The notes: generated by a model not told the origin, from the sequence alone. Positions 7,946-17,615 are shown, counted from the first letter of the stretch. The stretch: DNA of 62,726 bases from Flavobacteriales bacterium (GCA_020629755.1 JAHDCS010000007.1:1-62726), one strand, 5' to 3'. Program-made: numbers and translations.

Positions 7946-8824
7946 TTGTTCAACATTAATTACCATAACAAAAAAACACAGTGGTTTGTTTTGTTGTTGC
8001 TCTCTCTTATTTGGGGATCCTCTTATATTTTAATGAAAAAGGGCTTGGTGTATTTTACTCCAGAGCAAATGGCTAGTTTTCGGATGTTTGTAGCTGGTGT
8101 GGTGCTTTTTCCGTTAGGCCTTAAAATGCGGCCCAAAATAACGACTAAAAATGCTGGGCTGCTCTTTTTAGCGGGCATGCTTGGTAGTTTTATTCCGGCC
8201 TTTTTATTTGCCTATGCGCAAACTAACTTAGATAGTGCCTTAACGGGTATTTTAAACTCGTTTGTGCCCTGTTTTACTGTGGTGTTTGGGCTATTGTTTT
8301 TTAAAAAGCAATTTAAAGCCATTCAGTATGTTGGCGTTTTAGTCGGATTATTAGGTGTGATTGGTTTGATTTATTCAACTGCAACCACTCATTTGCACTT
8401 TAACCCTTTTTATGCGTTTTTAGTACTTGTTGCAACGCTTTGTTATGCCTTTAATGTAAATCTTTTAAAAAGTTGGCTCTCAGATTTAAACGGACGCGAA
8501 ATCTCTTCACTTTCTTTCTTGTTTTTGTTGCCCTTAAGCATTGTAGCGGTATGGCAAACTGGCTTTTTTAATGCGCTTACACCTAAGAGTTATTGGGCTG
8601 CTTTTTACATTGCGCTTTTAGGCATAGGCGCTACAGCCTTTGCTATAATTATTTTCAACGACTTGTTAAAAGCAACTTCAGCGCTTTTTGGTTCTATAGT
8701 GACCTATATGATCCCTTTAGTAGCCCTTTTTTTTGGCCTGTTAGATGGCGAAACCATATACGGTGTTCAATTGCTGTTTGCAGGGGTTATTTTAATAGGT
8801 GTTTTCTTAGTTTCAAAACGCTAA
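7946..8824 (+). CDS. EamA/DMT-family transporter
   Basis: 292-residue integral membrane protein with about ten hydrophobic segments and two internal EamA repeats. The first repeat begins LIWGSSYILMKKG and the second near YAFNVNLLKSW. Members export metabolites such as amino acids or nucleosides; the substrate cannot be told from sequence. The chosen start is TTG at 7946, 20 bases after a TACATTTG promoter box; no in-frame ATG occurs before the first membrane segment. It is followed closely by the S74 surface protein gene. Confidence 0.88.
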   Translation: MFNINYHNKKTQWFVLLLLSLIWGSSYILMKKGLVYFTPEQMASFRMFVAGVVLFPLGLKMRPKITTKNAGLLFLAGMLGSFIPAFLFAYAQTNLDSALTGILNSFVPCFTVVFGLLFFKKQFKAIQYVGVLVGLLGVIGLIYSTATTHLHFNPFYAFLVLVATLCYAFNVNLLKSWLSDLNGREISSLSFLFLLPLSIVAVWQTGFFNALTPKSYWAAFYIALLGIGATAFAIIIFNDLLKATSALFGSIVTYMIPLVALFFGLLDGETIYGVQLLFAGVILIGVFLVSKR

Positions 8825-8830
8825 TAATTG

Positions 8831-8838
8831 TATTATTG
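8831..8838 (+). promoter_or_regulatory. Possible -7 element (TATTATTG) abutting the S74 protein start
   Basis: TATTATTG differs from TAnnTTTG at one position and ends 4 bases before the ATG at 8843. If used, the mRNA would begin at or next to the start codon. This is the weakest of the leaderless candidates in the window. Confidence 0.3.
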
Positions 8839-8842
8839 TTTT

Positions 8843-11800
8843 ATGCAGAAGTTTCTTTTTCTTTTTCTTTTTCTGGGGGGATGTGTATCCGTTTTTTCAC
8901 AAACGGGCGTTGGTATTAACGGTGATGGTTCAGCGCCAGACGAGTCGTCGATGCTCGATGTAAAGAGCACTAGCTCAGGATTTTTAGTGCCACGAATGAC
9001 TACCGCACAGCGTACCACAATTACAAATCCGGCCTTAGGGCTATTGGTATACGATACCGATTTAAACGCCTTTATGGTGAATAAAACCGAAGACGTGCAC
9101 GATTGGGATATGTTGTTTGATGCCTCTTCAGGCGGATGGAGCTTAACAGGCAACGCGGGTACTAATTCAGGAACAAATTTTTTAGGCACTACCGATGCGC
9201 AAGACCTTACCTTTAGAACTAACAACATTCAAAAAATGCGTTTATCTCAAAAGGGACAACTCGAGTTTTTAAATACAGGCCGTTCAGTCTTTATTGGAGA
9301 GCAAGCAGGTGAAAACGATGATTTAATTAATAACTATAATGTGGGGATTGGGTATCAAGCATTGTACACCAATGTAGGCGGATTATATAATGTTGCTCAA
9401 GGCTACAGATCTATGTATAATGCAACAGGTGGTACTTATAATGCAGCAGTAGGGGTATTTTCATTATACTCAAACACAACAGGTCAATATAATATAGCAC
9501 AAGGCTATCAAGCGATGTATTTAAACACAACAGGCTCCAATAATATTGCACTTGGTAATGGGGCACTTAGAAGACCTGCGGCAGGCACGTACAATATAGC
9601 GCAAGGCTACAGATCTATGTATAATGCAACGGGAGGTAATTACAATATTGCAAGTGGCCCATCTTCTTTATATTCAAATACTTCAGGTACAAACAATACA
9701 GCAATTGGTAATCAAAGTTTATATTCAAATACTTCAGGACAATATAACGTATCACAAGGCTATCAAGCCATGTATTTAAATACAACAGGCTCCAATAATA
9801 TTGCACTTGGTAATGGGGCACTTAGAAGGCCTGCGGCAGGCACGTACAATATAGCACAAGGCTACAGATCTATGTTTAATGCCACTGGTGGTACTTATAA
9901 TACAGCCTTTGGTTTCCAATCTTTATATTCTAATACTGCAGGACAGCACAACATTGCATTAGGATATGACGCTATGTATTCCAATACAACAGGCTCCAAT
10001 AATATTGCATTTGGTAATGGGGCGCTTAGAAGACCTGCGGCAGGCACTTACAATATAGCGCAAGGATATAGATCTATGTATAATGCAACGGGGGGTAGTT
10101 ATAATACGGCCTTGGGGTATCAATCTTTACTTACAAATACGACAGGTATAAATAATATTGCATTTGGGAGAAGGGCATTATTTTCTAATACCACCGGGCA
10201 AAATAATATAGCATCTGGTCTAGATGCTATGTATTTAAACACGAGTGGCTCAAATAATGTTGCTTTAGGCAATGGGGCACTTAGAAGTGCTGTGGCAGGC
10301 ACGTACAATATAGCGCAAGGCTACAGATCTATGTATAATGCTTCTGGTGGAAGTAATAATACAGCTCTTGGGTATCAATCTTTATATTCAAATACTACAG
10401 GTCAATACAATAATGCTAAAGGTAATGGTTCGTTATACTCTAACACTACAGGGCAGCACAATATAGCCAGTGGCTATCAAGCTATGTACTCTAATGCAAC
10501 AGGCTCCAATAATATTGCACTTGGTAATGGGGCACTTAGAAGACCTACAGCAGGCACGTACAATATAGCGCAAGGCTACAGATCTATGTATAATGCTGCG
10601 GGTGGTAGTAATAATACGGCCTTGGGGTATCAATCTTTATATTCAAATACGACAGGTATAAATAATATTGCTGCTGGAGAGAATGCTATGTTTTCAAATA
10701 CTACAGGGTCACATAATATTGCGGTTGGCAGAGAAGCTTTATATACAAACACTACTGGCTCCACCAATATTGCCTTTGGGGCTAATTCTTTGCGTTCAAA
10801 TACATCTGGCGGAGGTAACATAGCTCTTGGTAGTTCAGTTTTAGTTTCAAACACTACAGGCAATAGTAATATAGCACAAGGTGCTTTAGCTTTACGCTTT
10901 AATACTATAGGCAATTTTAATATTGGAATAGGAGTATTAACATTGTATGAGAATACCACGGGTTCAAATAATATAGCCCTTGGTAGAGGCGCCCTTAACG
11001 ATAATACTTCGGCAGATAATAACATTGCAATTGGGCATACTTCTTTAGAAAAAAATATAACTGGGTCAGGCAATACAGCAATAGGGCACTCTGCTTTATT
11101 AGGTAACAATTCAGGTAAAGATAATATAGCTATTGGAGATTCAGTAATGTATACAAATACGACAGGTTCAAATAATATCTCTTTTGGTCAAGAGTCTATG
11201 TATTCTAATTCAACAGGTCAAAACAACATAGCCCAAGGCTATCAAGCGCTTTATTCAAATACAACGGGTTCTAATAACATAGCGAACGGACGTGAGGCTT
11301 TGTATTCTAATTCTATGGGGGCAGGAAATATAGCTATTGGTTATCAAACAATGTACTCTTCTTCTGGTTCTTCTGGGTTTAATATTGCACTTGGTTTTGA
11401 AACAATGAAAAATAATGTTTCAGGAAGCTTTAATGTTACTCAAGGTTTTAGGTCGATGTACAATGCTACTGGGGGTGCTCATAATATAGCAATTGGATCA
11501 AATACTTTATATCCAAATACATTGGGTCAATATAATATAGCTATTGGTAATCAGGCTATGTTTTCCAATACTACTGGTTCACAAAATTCAGCAATAGGAA
11601 GAGATGCTTTGAGATTAAACACGACGGGTTCGCAAAACTTGGCAACAGGAGAGAATTCGATGAAAAATAATACAACAGGAAATTATAATACCGCAAGTGG
11701 TTTTAGTTCTCTGTTTTCCAATACAACTGGCTCATACAATACGGCATTTGGCAATTCATCTTTTTTAATAGGAGCGGTATATACAAACTCTACTGCCTTG

Positions 11801-12379
11801 GGTTCAAACGCAGCTGTCACAGCCAGCAATCAAGTACGATTAGGTGATGCCTCTGTTACTAGCATTGGCGGCTATGCTGCCTGGACAGATCTTTCTGACC
11901 GTAAATACAAGCAAAAGATTAAAGAAAACGTACTGGGGTTAGACTTTATTAATTCTTTACGACCAGTGACTTATAATGTAGACCCTTTTAAAATACGTGA
12001 AGACCAGCAGGCGCGCTTACCTGATTCTTTGCAAAGCGCTTTAAGTGAATTAGAGCTCAAAGCCTACACAGAAAAAGCCAATGAAGTACAAACAGGCTTT
12101 ATTGCTCAAGAGGTAGAAGAAGCAGCCAAAAAATTAGGCTATGATTTTTCTGGGGTATATACGCCAAAAACCAAAGAAGACCACTATGGCTTAAGATACG
12201 CGCAGTTTGTAGTGCCGCTTGTAAAGGCCGTGCAAGAACAGCAAGAGATCATCGAAAAACTTAAGAACGAGAACAAAGCCCTAAGTGAAACCAACACCGC
12301 AACGCATCAAAAAGTAGAATCGTTAGAAGCAGAAATTCAGCGCATTAAAAGCTATTTGTTTAAAGAGGCTAAAAAATAA
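8843..12379 (+). CDS. Repetitive surface protein with S74 intramolecular chaperone
   Basis: 1178 residues from ATG 8843; an earlier in-frame TTG at 8828 is less likely. The signal peptide probably cleaves at FSQ/TGVG. After a conserved Bacteroidota N-domain (SSMLDVKSTSSGFLVPRMT), residues 165-981 are 48 head-to-tail 17-residue units with consensus like NNIAxGYxxMYSNTTGS. These resemble YadA/Hia head repeats, so a trimeric beta-roll stalk is likely. The C-terminus is an endosialidase-type chaperone (peptidase S74). Its self-cleavage site is SDRKYKQKI (Ser1018-Asp1019), and it also has TGFIAQEVEEA and a terminal coiled coil. The gene is probably a cell-surface adhesin or fibre. Confidence 0.85.
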   Translation: MQKFLFLFLFLGGCVSVFSQTGVGINGDGSAPDESSMLDVKSTSSGFLVPRMTTAQRTTITNPALGLLVYDTDLNAFMVNKTEDVHDWDMLFDASSGGWSLTGNAGTNSGTNFLGTTDAQDLTFRTNNIQKMRLSQKGQLEFLNTGRSVFIGEQAGENDDLINNYNVGIGYQALYTNVGGLYNVAQGYRSMYNATGGTYNAAVGVFSLYSNTTGQYNIAQGYQAMYLNTTGSNNIALGNGALRRPAAGTYNIAQGYRSMYNATGGNYNIASGPSSLYSNTSGTNNTAIGNQSLYSNTSGQYNVSQGYQAMYLNTTGSNNIALGNGALRRPAAGTYNIAQGYRSMFNATGGTYNTAFGFQSLYSNTAGQHNIALGYDAMYSNTTGSNNIAFGNGALRRPAAGTYNIAQGYRSMYNATGGSYNTALGYQSLLTNTTGINNIAFGRRALFSNTTGQNNIASGLDAMYLNTSGSNNVALGNGALRSAVAGTYNIAQGYRSMYNASGGSNNTALGYQSLYSNTTGQYNNAKGNGSLYSNTTGQHNIASGYQAMYSNATGSNNIALGNGALRRPTAGTYNIAQGYRSMYNAAGGSNNTALGYQSLYSNTTGINNIAAGENAMFSNTTGSHNIAVGREALYTNTTGSTNIAFGANSLRSNTSGGGNIALGSSVLVSNTTGNSNIAQGALALRFNTIGNFNIGIGVLTLYENTTGSNNIALGRGALNDNTSADNNIAIGHTSLEKNITGSGNTAIGHSALLGNNSGKDNIAIGDSVMYTNTTGSNNISFGQESMYSNSTGQNNIAQGYQALYSNTTGSNNIANGREALYSNSMGAGNIAIGYQTMYSSSGSSGFNIALGFETMKNNVSGSFNVTQGFRSMYNATGGAHNIAIGSNTLYPNTLGQYNIAIGNQAMFSNTTGSQNSAIGRDALRLNTTGSQNLATGENSMKNNTTGNYNTASGFSSLFSNTTGSYNTAFGNSSFLIGAVYTNSTALGSNAAVTASNQVRLGDASVTSIGGYAAWTDLSDRKYKQKIKENVLGLDFINSLRPVTYNVDPFKIREDQQARLPDSLQSALSELELKAYTEKANEVQTGFIAQEVEEAAKKLGYDFSGVYTPKTKEDHYGLRYAQFVVPLVKAVQEQQEIIEKLKNENKALSETNTATHQKVESLEAEIQRIKSYLFKEAKK
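9335..11785 (+). repeat. 51-bp tandem repeat array (48 units) with a 255-bp higher-order period
   Basis: Each unit codes 17 residues. The marker word GGCTCCAATAATATTGC recurs at about 9533, 9788, 9992 and 10502, with a variant near 10247. The spacings are 255, 204, 255 and 255 bases, i.e. five or four units. A five-unit block has therefore been copied repeatedly in the first half. From about 10700 the units diverge, and unit 40 (near GYQTMYSSSGSSG) carries one extra residue. Confidence 0.9.
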
Positions 12380-12405
12380 AGCACTAAATAATCACTAAGA
12401 ATAAA

Positions 12406-12413
12406 TACCTTTG
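12406..12413 (+). promoter_or_regulatory. -7 promoter element TACCTTTG of the arginase-argS operon
   Basis: Exact TAnnTTTG match ending 5 bases before ATT 12419, the proposed arginase start. Transcription is expected to begin at about 12417-12420, which would make the message leaderless. No obvious -33 TTG. Confidence 0.55.
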
Positions 12414-12418
12414 TAGGC

Positions 12419-13363
12419 ATTACAACAAAAGGTAAAATACCCATTTTTAACATCCCAAGCGAATTGGGCGCTGGTACTCGAGGGGCGTCCTTGGGAGTAC
12501 AAGGGCTCTTTTCTTGCATCAGGGCACAAAGCAGCCCTTTTCTCGCTAACAGAGAGATTCATTCTTTAAAAAACTTCAATGCATATCTTGATAAAGACAC
12601 CAGAACTCATTCTTTTGCAAAGCATGTTGAAGGCATAAAAGAAAGAGATGTTGCTATCAAAGCACTGATTCAAAACAACATCCCTCAAAATAAGAAAGCC
12701 ATGTTTTTAACTGGCGATCATTCTAATGCGCTTTCTATTATTCAAGGCTTAAGACACATCCATCCACATCAAAAAATAGGCATACTCTGGGTCGATGCGC
12801 ATGCCGATTTGCATTCGCCCTTTACCACGCCTTCAGGCAATATGCATGGCATGCCGCTGGCCGCTATTTTAAATGCGCCTAATATAGAACTCAGAACAAA
12901 TAACCCATCCCCCCAAACAAAAGAAATCTGGCAATCCCTTTGCAAAGCCCCAGAAAGCTCTCAGATAAAGCTTTATTTTGCAGGACTTAGAGATACCGAA
13001 AAAGAAGAAGATCATATAATTGATCAGCTCAACATTCCGGTCTTAAAAGTAGAGGAATTAAGAGAGAAAGGTGTAGACAATACTGTTGATCAAATAGGCC
13101 GCTATTTTAACGATTGCGAGGTCATTTACATCTCTTTTGATGTAGATAGCCTAGATCCAGACATGGTCTCATATGGCACGGGTACGCCGGTGAAAAACGG
13201 CTTTTCGCCAAAAGAAGTCACAGAGCTGATGTGTGGAATCATTAAGGTAACACAAAAGGTGCAGTATTTTGAATGTACCGAAATTAATCCGCTTTTAGAC
13301 ACTAAAAATAAAATGGCCCAAACGGCCTTTCAGATACTCCAACAAATCGATAAGGTGTTATGA
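12419..13363 (+). CDS. Arginase/formimidoylglutamase-family hydrolase, probable ATT start
   Basis: Ureohydrolase that cleaves a guanidino- or formimino-type substrate with a binuclear Mn centre; arginase is the best guess. Metal-binding motifs are complete: TGDHSNAL, WVDAHADLH and SFDVDSLDPD. The only ordinary start codon in frame is TTG 12464. It would cut off KIPIFNIPSEL, which with the following GAGTRGASLG forms the first beta-strand and loop of these enzymes. Between the in-frame stop at 12389 and TTG 12464 there is no ATG, GTG or TTG. ATT 12419, 5 bases after a promoter box, gives 314 residues and is the best candidate. The end overlaps argS by ATGA. Confidence 0.85.
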   Translation: MTTKGKIPIFNIPSELGAGTRGASLGVQGLFSCIRAQSSPFLANREIHSLKNFNAYLDKDTRTHSFAKHVEGIKERDVAIKALIQNNIPQNKKAMFLTGDHSNALSIIQGLRHIHPHQKIGILWVDAHADLHSPFTTPSGNMHGMPLAAILNAPNIELRTNNPSPQTKEIWQSLCKAPESSQIKLYFAGLRDTEKEEDHIIDQLNIPVLKVEELREKGVDNTVDQIGRYFNDCEVIYISFDVDSLDPDMVSYGTGTPVKNGFSPKEVTELMCGIIKVTQKVQYFECTEINPLLDTKNKMAQTAFQILQQIDKVL

Positions 13364-15150
13364 ATCTTTACAAGGCACACGATAAAATAAAGGGCGTTTT
13401 ACTCGATAGTTACCCAAATATTTCAGAAAAACACATTCAATTTTCACAAACCAGAAAAGACGTCAAAGGCGACTTAACTCTGGTGTTATTCCCATTTTTA
13501 AAACTGCTAAAAACGTCTCCAGATAAAATAGGCGCTGAAATGGGCCAAAAAATCATTCAAAGCTTAGAGTTGTTTGCAGAGTTTGAAGTGGTGGGTGGTT
13601 TTTTGAATTTAAGTTATAAAAAAGAGGTGTTGCTCGATTATTTTAGTGTGCTTGAGCAACAAGGTGCTTGTGTGGGTACTAAGCCCGAAAGTAAGCAGAG
13701 CATTATTGTAGAATACGCTTCACCCAATACGAATAAACCCTTGCATTTAGGCCATGTCCGCAATGTGCTTTTGGGGTATTCGGTTTCTGAAATTTTAAAA
13801 ACGCAAGGCCACTCGGTTATTAAAACCCAAATCATTAACGATAGAGGCATTCATATTTGTAAGTCTATGCTTGCCTGGCAAATCTATGGACAAAACAAAA
13901 CGCCAGAAGACACTGGACAAAAAGGCGATAAACTGGTGGGCGACTATTATGTGAAGTTCAATCAGGTGTACACACAAGAAATTGCGGAGTTGATTTCTGG
14001 GGGGATGGATGAAAAAACAGCAAAAGAACAAGCGCCAATTTTATTAAAGGCCAGAGAAATGCTCAAAAAATGGGAGGCAGGCGATAAAGAAGTAGTGGCC
14101 CTTTGGCAAAAGATGAACGATTGGGTGTACAAAGGCTTTGATGCCACCTATGAAAAAATAGGCGTTAATTTTGATACGCTTTATTATGAATCAAATACCT
14201 ATTTGTTTGGTAAAAAAGTCATTGAAGAGGGCTTAGAAAAAAAGATTTTTTATAAAAAACAAGATGGCTCAGTATGGTGTGACTTAACAGCCGAAGGCTT
14301 AGATGAAAAATTGGTGTTAAGAGCAGATGGTACAGCGGTATACATGACCCAAGATATAGGCACAGCGATTCAGCGCTTTAAAGACTACCCGTCTACCTCT
14401 AAACAAGTGTATACGGTAGGCAATGAGCAAGATTATCATTTTAAAGTGCTCTTTTTAATTTTACAAAAGCTTGGTTATTCATGGGCAAAAGACAATTACC
14501 ATTTGTCTTATGGCATGATGGAACTGCCTAGCGGTAAAATGAAATCAAGAGAGGGTACAGTGGTAGATGCGGATGATCTGATGGATGAGATGTATCTCAC
14601 TGCTAAAGCAAAATGCGAAGAATTAGGCAAACTTGACGATTTAGATGAGCAGCAAAAGGAAAAACTGTATTTAGATATTGGTTTAGGGGCTTTAAAATAC
14701 TTTATTTTAAAGGTCGACCCTAAGAAAAAAATGCTCTTTAATCCTGAGGAGTCTATAGATTTTAACGGTGACACAGGGCCTTTTGTGCAATACACCCATG
14801 CCCGTTGCTCTGCAATTATTAGAACAGCAAATCAGATGAAGATTGAATTTTCATCCCCCCTAAGAAAAGAAGACATCACACTTGAATCATCTGAGAGAGA
14901 GGTATTAAAACTAATGGTTCAATTTACTACAGTGCTTGAAGAAGCAGCTCAGAAATACGCACCATCTCTTTTAGCAAGCTATCTTTTTGATTTAGCTAAA
15001 AGTTATAATCGGTTTTACCAAAGTGTATCCATTTTTAAGGAAGAAAATTTGCAGCAACAGCATTTAAGAATACGTTTAACCATAAGTACAGCACTTATTA
15101 TTAAGCGAGGCTTAAAATTACTAGGCATTTCAGCGCCGAGTCAGATGTGA
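13360..15150 (+). CDS. argS: Arginyl-tRNA synthetase
   Basis: Class I synthetase of 596 residues charging tRNA-Arg. It shows the N-terminal additional domain, EYASPNTNKPLHLGHVRN with the HIGH-type sequence HLGH, and a KMSKS-like loop KMKSREGT. A C-terminal anticodon-binding DALR domain ends the protein. The start overlaps the stop of the arginase gene (ATGA), implying translational coupling of an arginine-using and an arginine-degrading enzyme. Two GGGGGGATG words lie inside (13999 plus, 14852 minus). Confidence 0.97.
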   Translation: MNLYKAHDKIKGVLLDSYPNISEKHIQFSQTRKDVKGDLTLVLFPFLKLLKTSPDKIGAEMGQKIIQSLELFAEFEVVGGFLNLSYKKEVLLDYFSVLEQQGACVGTKPESKQSIIVEYASPNTNKPLHLGHVRNVLLGYSVSEILKTQGHSVIKTQIINDRGIHICKSMLAWQIYGQNKTPEDTGQKGDKLVGDYYVKFNQVYTQEIAELISGGMDEKTAKEQAPILLKAREMLKKWEAGDKEVVALWQKMNDWVYKGFDATYEKIGVNFDTLYYESNTYLFGKKVIEEGLEKKIFYKKQDGSVWCDLTAEGLDEKLVLRADGTAVYMTQDIGTAIQRFKDYPSTSKQVYTVGNEQDYHFKVLFLILQKLGYSWAKDNYHLSYGMMELPSGKMKSREGTVVDADDLMDEMYLTAKAKCEELGKLDDLDEQQKEKLYLDIGLGALKYFILKVDPKKKMLFNPEESIDFNGDTGPFVQYTHARCSAIIRTANQMKIEFSSPLRKEDITLESSEREVLKLMVQFTTVLEEAAQKYAPSLLASYLFDLAKSYNRFYQSVSIFKEENLQQQHLRIRLTISTALIIKRGLKLLGISAPSQM

Positions 15151-15221
15151 TTTTAATCAAGTGTAACCTTTTTATTTTTTTGGAGTAAAAGACTCTTTAG
15201 TAATCAGAAAAAACTATTGAG

Positions 15222-17615
15222 ATGAAACTCTTAAAACTATTATTATTTAACTTTTCTTTTTTTTCTTTAACTGCTCAGCCTGTTATTGAATGCCGTAGAG
15301 TATGTGTAGCGCATAGTGTTGGAGGTAGTTATGGCACGATGGAGCTTTTGTTTGACAACTTGCCTTCTGGATCATACAACATACATTTTGTAAGCTCTCC
15401 AGAACCTATGGCTGATATAACGCTTAATGCCTCTAATGATAAACTTATTATCCATAATTTGCCGTATGGCTGGTATGAAGTTATAGTGACCAGCTCTGGT
15501 GGTACAACATATAACACCACGTTTAATGTTATTGATGTGATCAAATCAACATCTTTTAATACTTTGCCCGCTGGCGGTTGCTTGTCGACCCTTGAGATCA
15601 CCCAAGAATACCAAAGTTGGCTCAATTGCCAATGGTCAGATTGGCAGTACTCATCATTGCAGATTGAAATTGTAGCAGGACCATCTAATGTGGGGCATAT
15701 TGAGTCTAAGAGTATCGGTATAAGCTCTAGTGTGGTTACAAGAGATTTTACCTTTTCTAATTTAACTCCCGGGACTTATACTTTTAGGGTATATGATAGT
15801 TATAAACCAAATAAATTTAATGAATACACCTATGAAGTTGTTTCTGTAGGAGGAGGGATAAGTGTAAATATTAATGAAACGCAATTGAATAGCGGAGTTA
15901 ATTTAACCGCATCTGCTTCTGGAAGTGGCTCTTATACCTATCAATGGGATGATCCATCTTCTAGCACCAGTGCAAGTATTATGGTTTCTGATCCAGGTAC
16001 TTATTGTGTAAGTGTAACAGATGCTAGTGGGTGTTCTGGTACAGAATGCCACGTTGTTCAAATAGATACAACCCCTCCTCCATGCGACATCGAAGCATTT
16101 GTGAATCTTCAAGCTACTGGCGGTGGTGGAGGCAATCGAATGTCTGGTGAAGTGTTAGAGGCTACCTATACAGGAGGTGCGGCGCCAGTGACATATTTGT
16201 GGGATGATCCTTCTGCCAGCACATCTAGTACAATTACAGTGGCTACGGATGGCACCTATTGTGTTACTATTACGGATGCTAACGGATGTACGGCTTCAGA
16301 TTGTTATACAGTATTGCCTGATACAAATACCCCTCCTCCATGCGACATCGAAGCATTTGTGAATCTTCAAGCTACTGGCGGTGGTGGAGGCAATCGAATG
16401 TCTGGTGAAGTGTTAGAGGCTACCTATACAGGAGGTGCGGCGCCAGTGACATATTTGTGGGATGATCCTTCTGCCAGCACATCTAGTACAATTACAGTGG
16501 CTACGGATGGCACCTATTGTGTTACTATTACGGATGCTAACGGATGTACGGCTTCAGATTGTTATACAGTATTGCCTGATACAAATACCCCTCCTCCATG
16601 CGACATCGAAGCATTTGTGAATCTTCAAGTTACTGGCGGTGGTGGTGGTAACCGCATGTCTGGTGAAGTGTTAGAGGCTACCTATACAGGGGGTACGGCG
16701 CCTGTGACATATTTGTGGGATGATCCTTCTGCTAGCACATCTAGTACAATTACAGTGGCTACGGATGGCACCTATTGTGTAACCATTACGGATGCGAATG
16801 GATGTACAGCTTCAGATTGTTATACAGTATTGCCTGATACCAACACAAATAACCCGGGTTGTGATCTTGAAGCGTTTGTAAATATAGTACCTGGAGGCGG
16901 CGGAAATCGACTGTCTGGTGATATGTTAGAAGCCACCTATACAGGAGGCACAGCGCCTGTGACTTATTTGTGGGACGACCCTAATGGCAGCACTTTAAAT
17001 AGCATAGTCATTCCTGGTCCTGGCACCTATTGTGTTACTATTACAGATGCCAATGGATGCACGGCTTCAGATTGTTATATTCTTACACCAGATAGTTTAG
17101 GTACAGGTTGTGATTTTGATGTGGTTGTAGATGTGCACAAATGTGCGGAGAGTTTGTGTTTAACTGCTCATCCTTCAGGAAATGGTCCTTATCTATATGA
17201 ATGGAACGACCCTGATAATACTAGAAGGCCTTTGCTTTGCGTAGACTCTGGCATGTATACCGTTAAGGTTACTGATGTTACTGGGTGTTCTGTGTATAGA
17301 GATGTAGAAGCAGTGTTAGATCCTTCTGACTCTACACTTTTAAGTGCCTTTTTTGATGCGCCTGAAGATATGCAAACTTTTAGTGTGTATCCTAACCCAG
17401 CATATAACCGCATTTACATAACGGCTAATTTTGATATGCAATCGCCAGTTATAGGTTTGTTTGATCTGACCGGTAAGCAGTTAAATGCGCCTCTTAGTAC
17501 ATCACTCTCTAATGTGTTTGAGCTTAATCTTTCGGGGATTGTTTCTGGCATGTATATTCTTAGGGTAGAGTCTGAGGGTAAAATCATGACAAAATCTATC
17601 TCTGTTGTTCAGTAG
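15222..17615 (+). CDS. Secreted repeat protein with T9SS type A sorting domain
   Basis: 797 residues. Signal peptide to LTAQ, then two beta-rich N-terminal domains, then a run of about six Ig-like modules. The modules contain TYLWDDPSASTSS and TYCVTITDANGCTASDC, the SprB/HYR-like pattern of flavobacterial surface proteins. Each module carries paired cysteines. The C-terminus (FSVYPNPAYNRIYI, then SGMYILRVESEGKIMTKSI) is a type A T9SS targeting signal. It should be exported across the outer membrane and attached to or released from the surface. Three modules are near-identical at DNA level. A hairpin terminator follows. Confidence 0.85.
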   Translation: MKLLKLLLFNFSFFSLTAQPVIECRRVCVAHSVGGSYGTMELLFDNLPSGSYNIHFVSSPEPMADITLNASNDKLIIHNLPYGWYEVIVTSSGGTTYNTTFNVIDVIKSTSFNTLPAGGCLSTLEITQEYQSWLNCQWSDWQYSSLQIEIVAGPSNVGHIESKSIGISSSVVTRDFTFSNLTPGTYTFRVYDSYKPNKFNEYTYEVVSVGGGISVNINETQLNSGVNLTASASGSGSYTYQWDDPSSSTSASIMVSDPGTYCVSVTDASGCSGTECHVVQIDTTPPPCDIEAFVNLQATGGGGGNRMSGEVLEATYTGGAAPVTYLWDDPSASTSSTITVATDGTYCVTITDANGCTASDCYTVLPDTNTPPPCDIEAFVNLQATGGGGGNRMSGEVLEATYTGGAAPVTYLWDDPSASTSSTITVATDGTYCVTITDANGCTASDCYTVLPDTNTPPPCDIEAFVNLQVTGGGGGNRMSGEVLEATYTGGTAPVTYLWDDPSASTSSTITVATDGTYCVTITDANGCTASDCYTVLPDTNTNNPGCDLEAFVNIVPGGGGNRLSGDMLEATYTGGTAPVTYLWDDPNGSTLNSIVIPGPGTYCVTITDANGCTASDCYILTPDSLGTGCDFDVVVDVHKCAESLCLTAHPSGNGPYLYEWNDPDNTRRPLLCVDSGMYTVKVTDVTGCSVYRDVEAVLDPSDSTLLSAFFDAPEDMQTFSVYPNPAYNRIYITANFDMQSPVIGLFDLTGKQLNAPLSTSLSNVFELNLSGIVSGMYILRVESEGKIMTKSISVVQ
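16072..16845 (+). repeat. Three 258-bp tandem repeats, first two identical
   Basis: Copies begin at 16072, 16330 and 16588, each starting CCCCTCCTCCATGCGAC and coding 86 residues. I see no difference between copies one and two. Copy three differs at scattered sites, for example AGTTACTGG for AGCTACTGG. A fourth, diverged module follows. The pattern indicates recent duplication or gene conversion. Confidence 0.9.

Noticed and set aside
8875-8883. LGGC in the S74 protein signal as a lipobox
   Set aside because: The -2 Gly and the better SPI site FSQ/TGVG, usual in this protein type, argue against lipidation. The residues are produced by a GGGGGGATG word.
10630-11109. A 159-residue minus-strand open frame within the 51-bp repeat array
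   Set aside because: It is a shadow of the repeats. The plus-strand frame has signal peptide, repeats and a known C-terminal domain.
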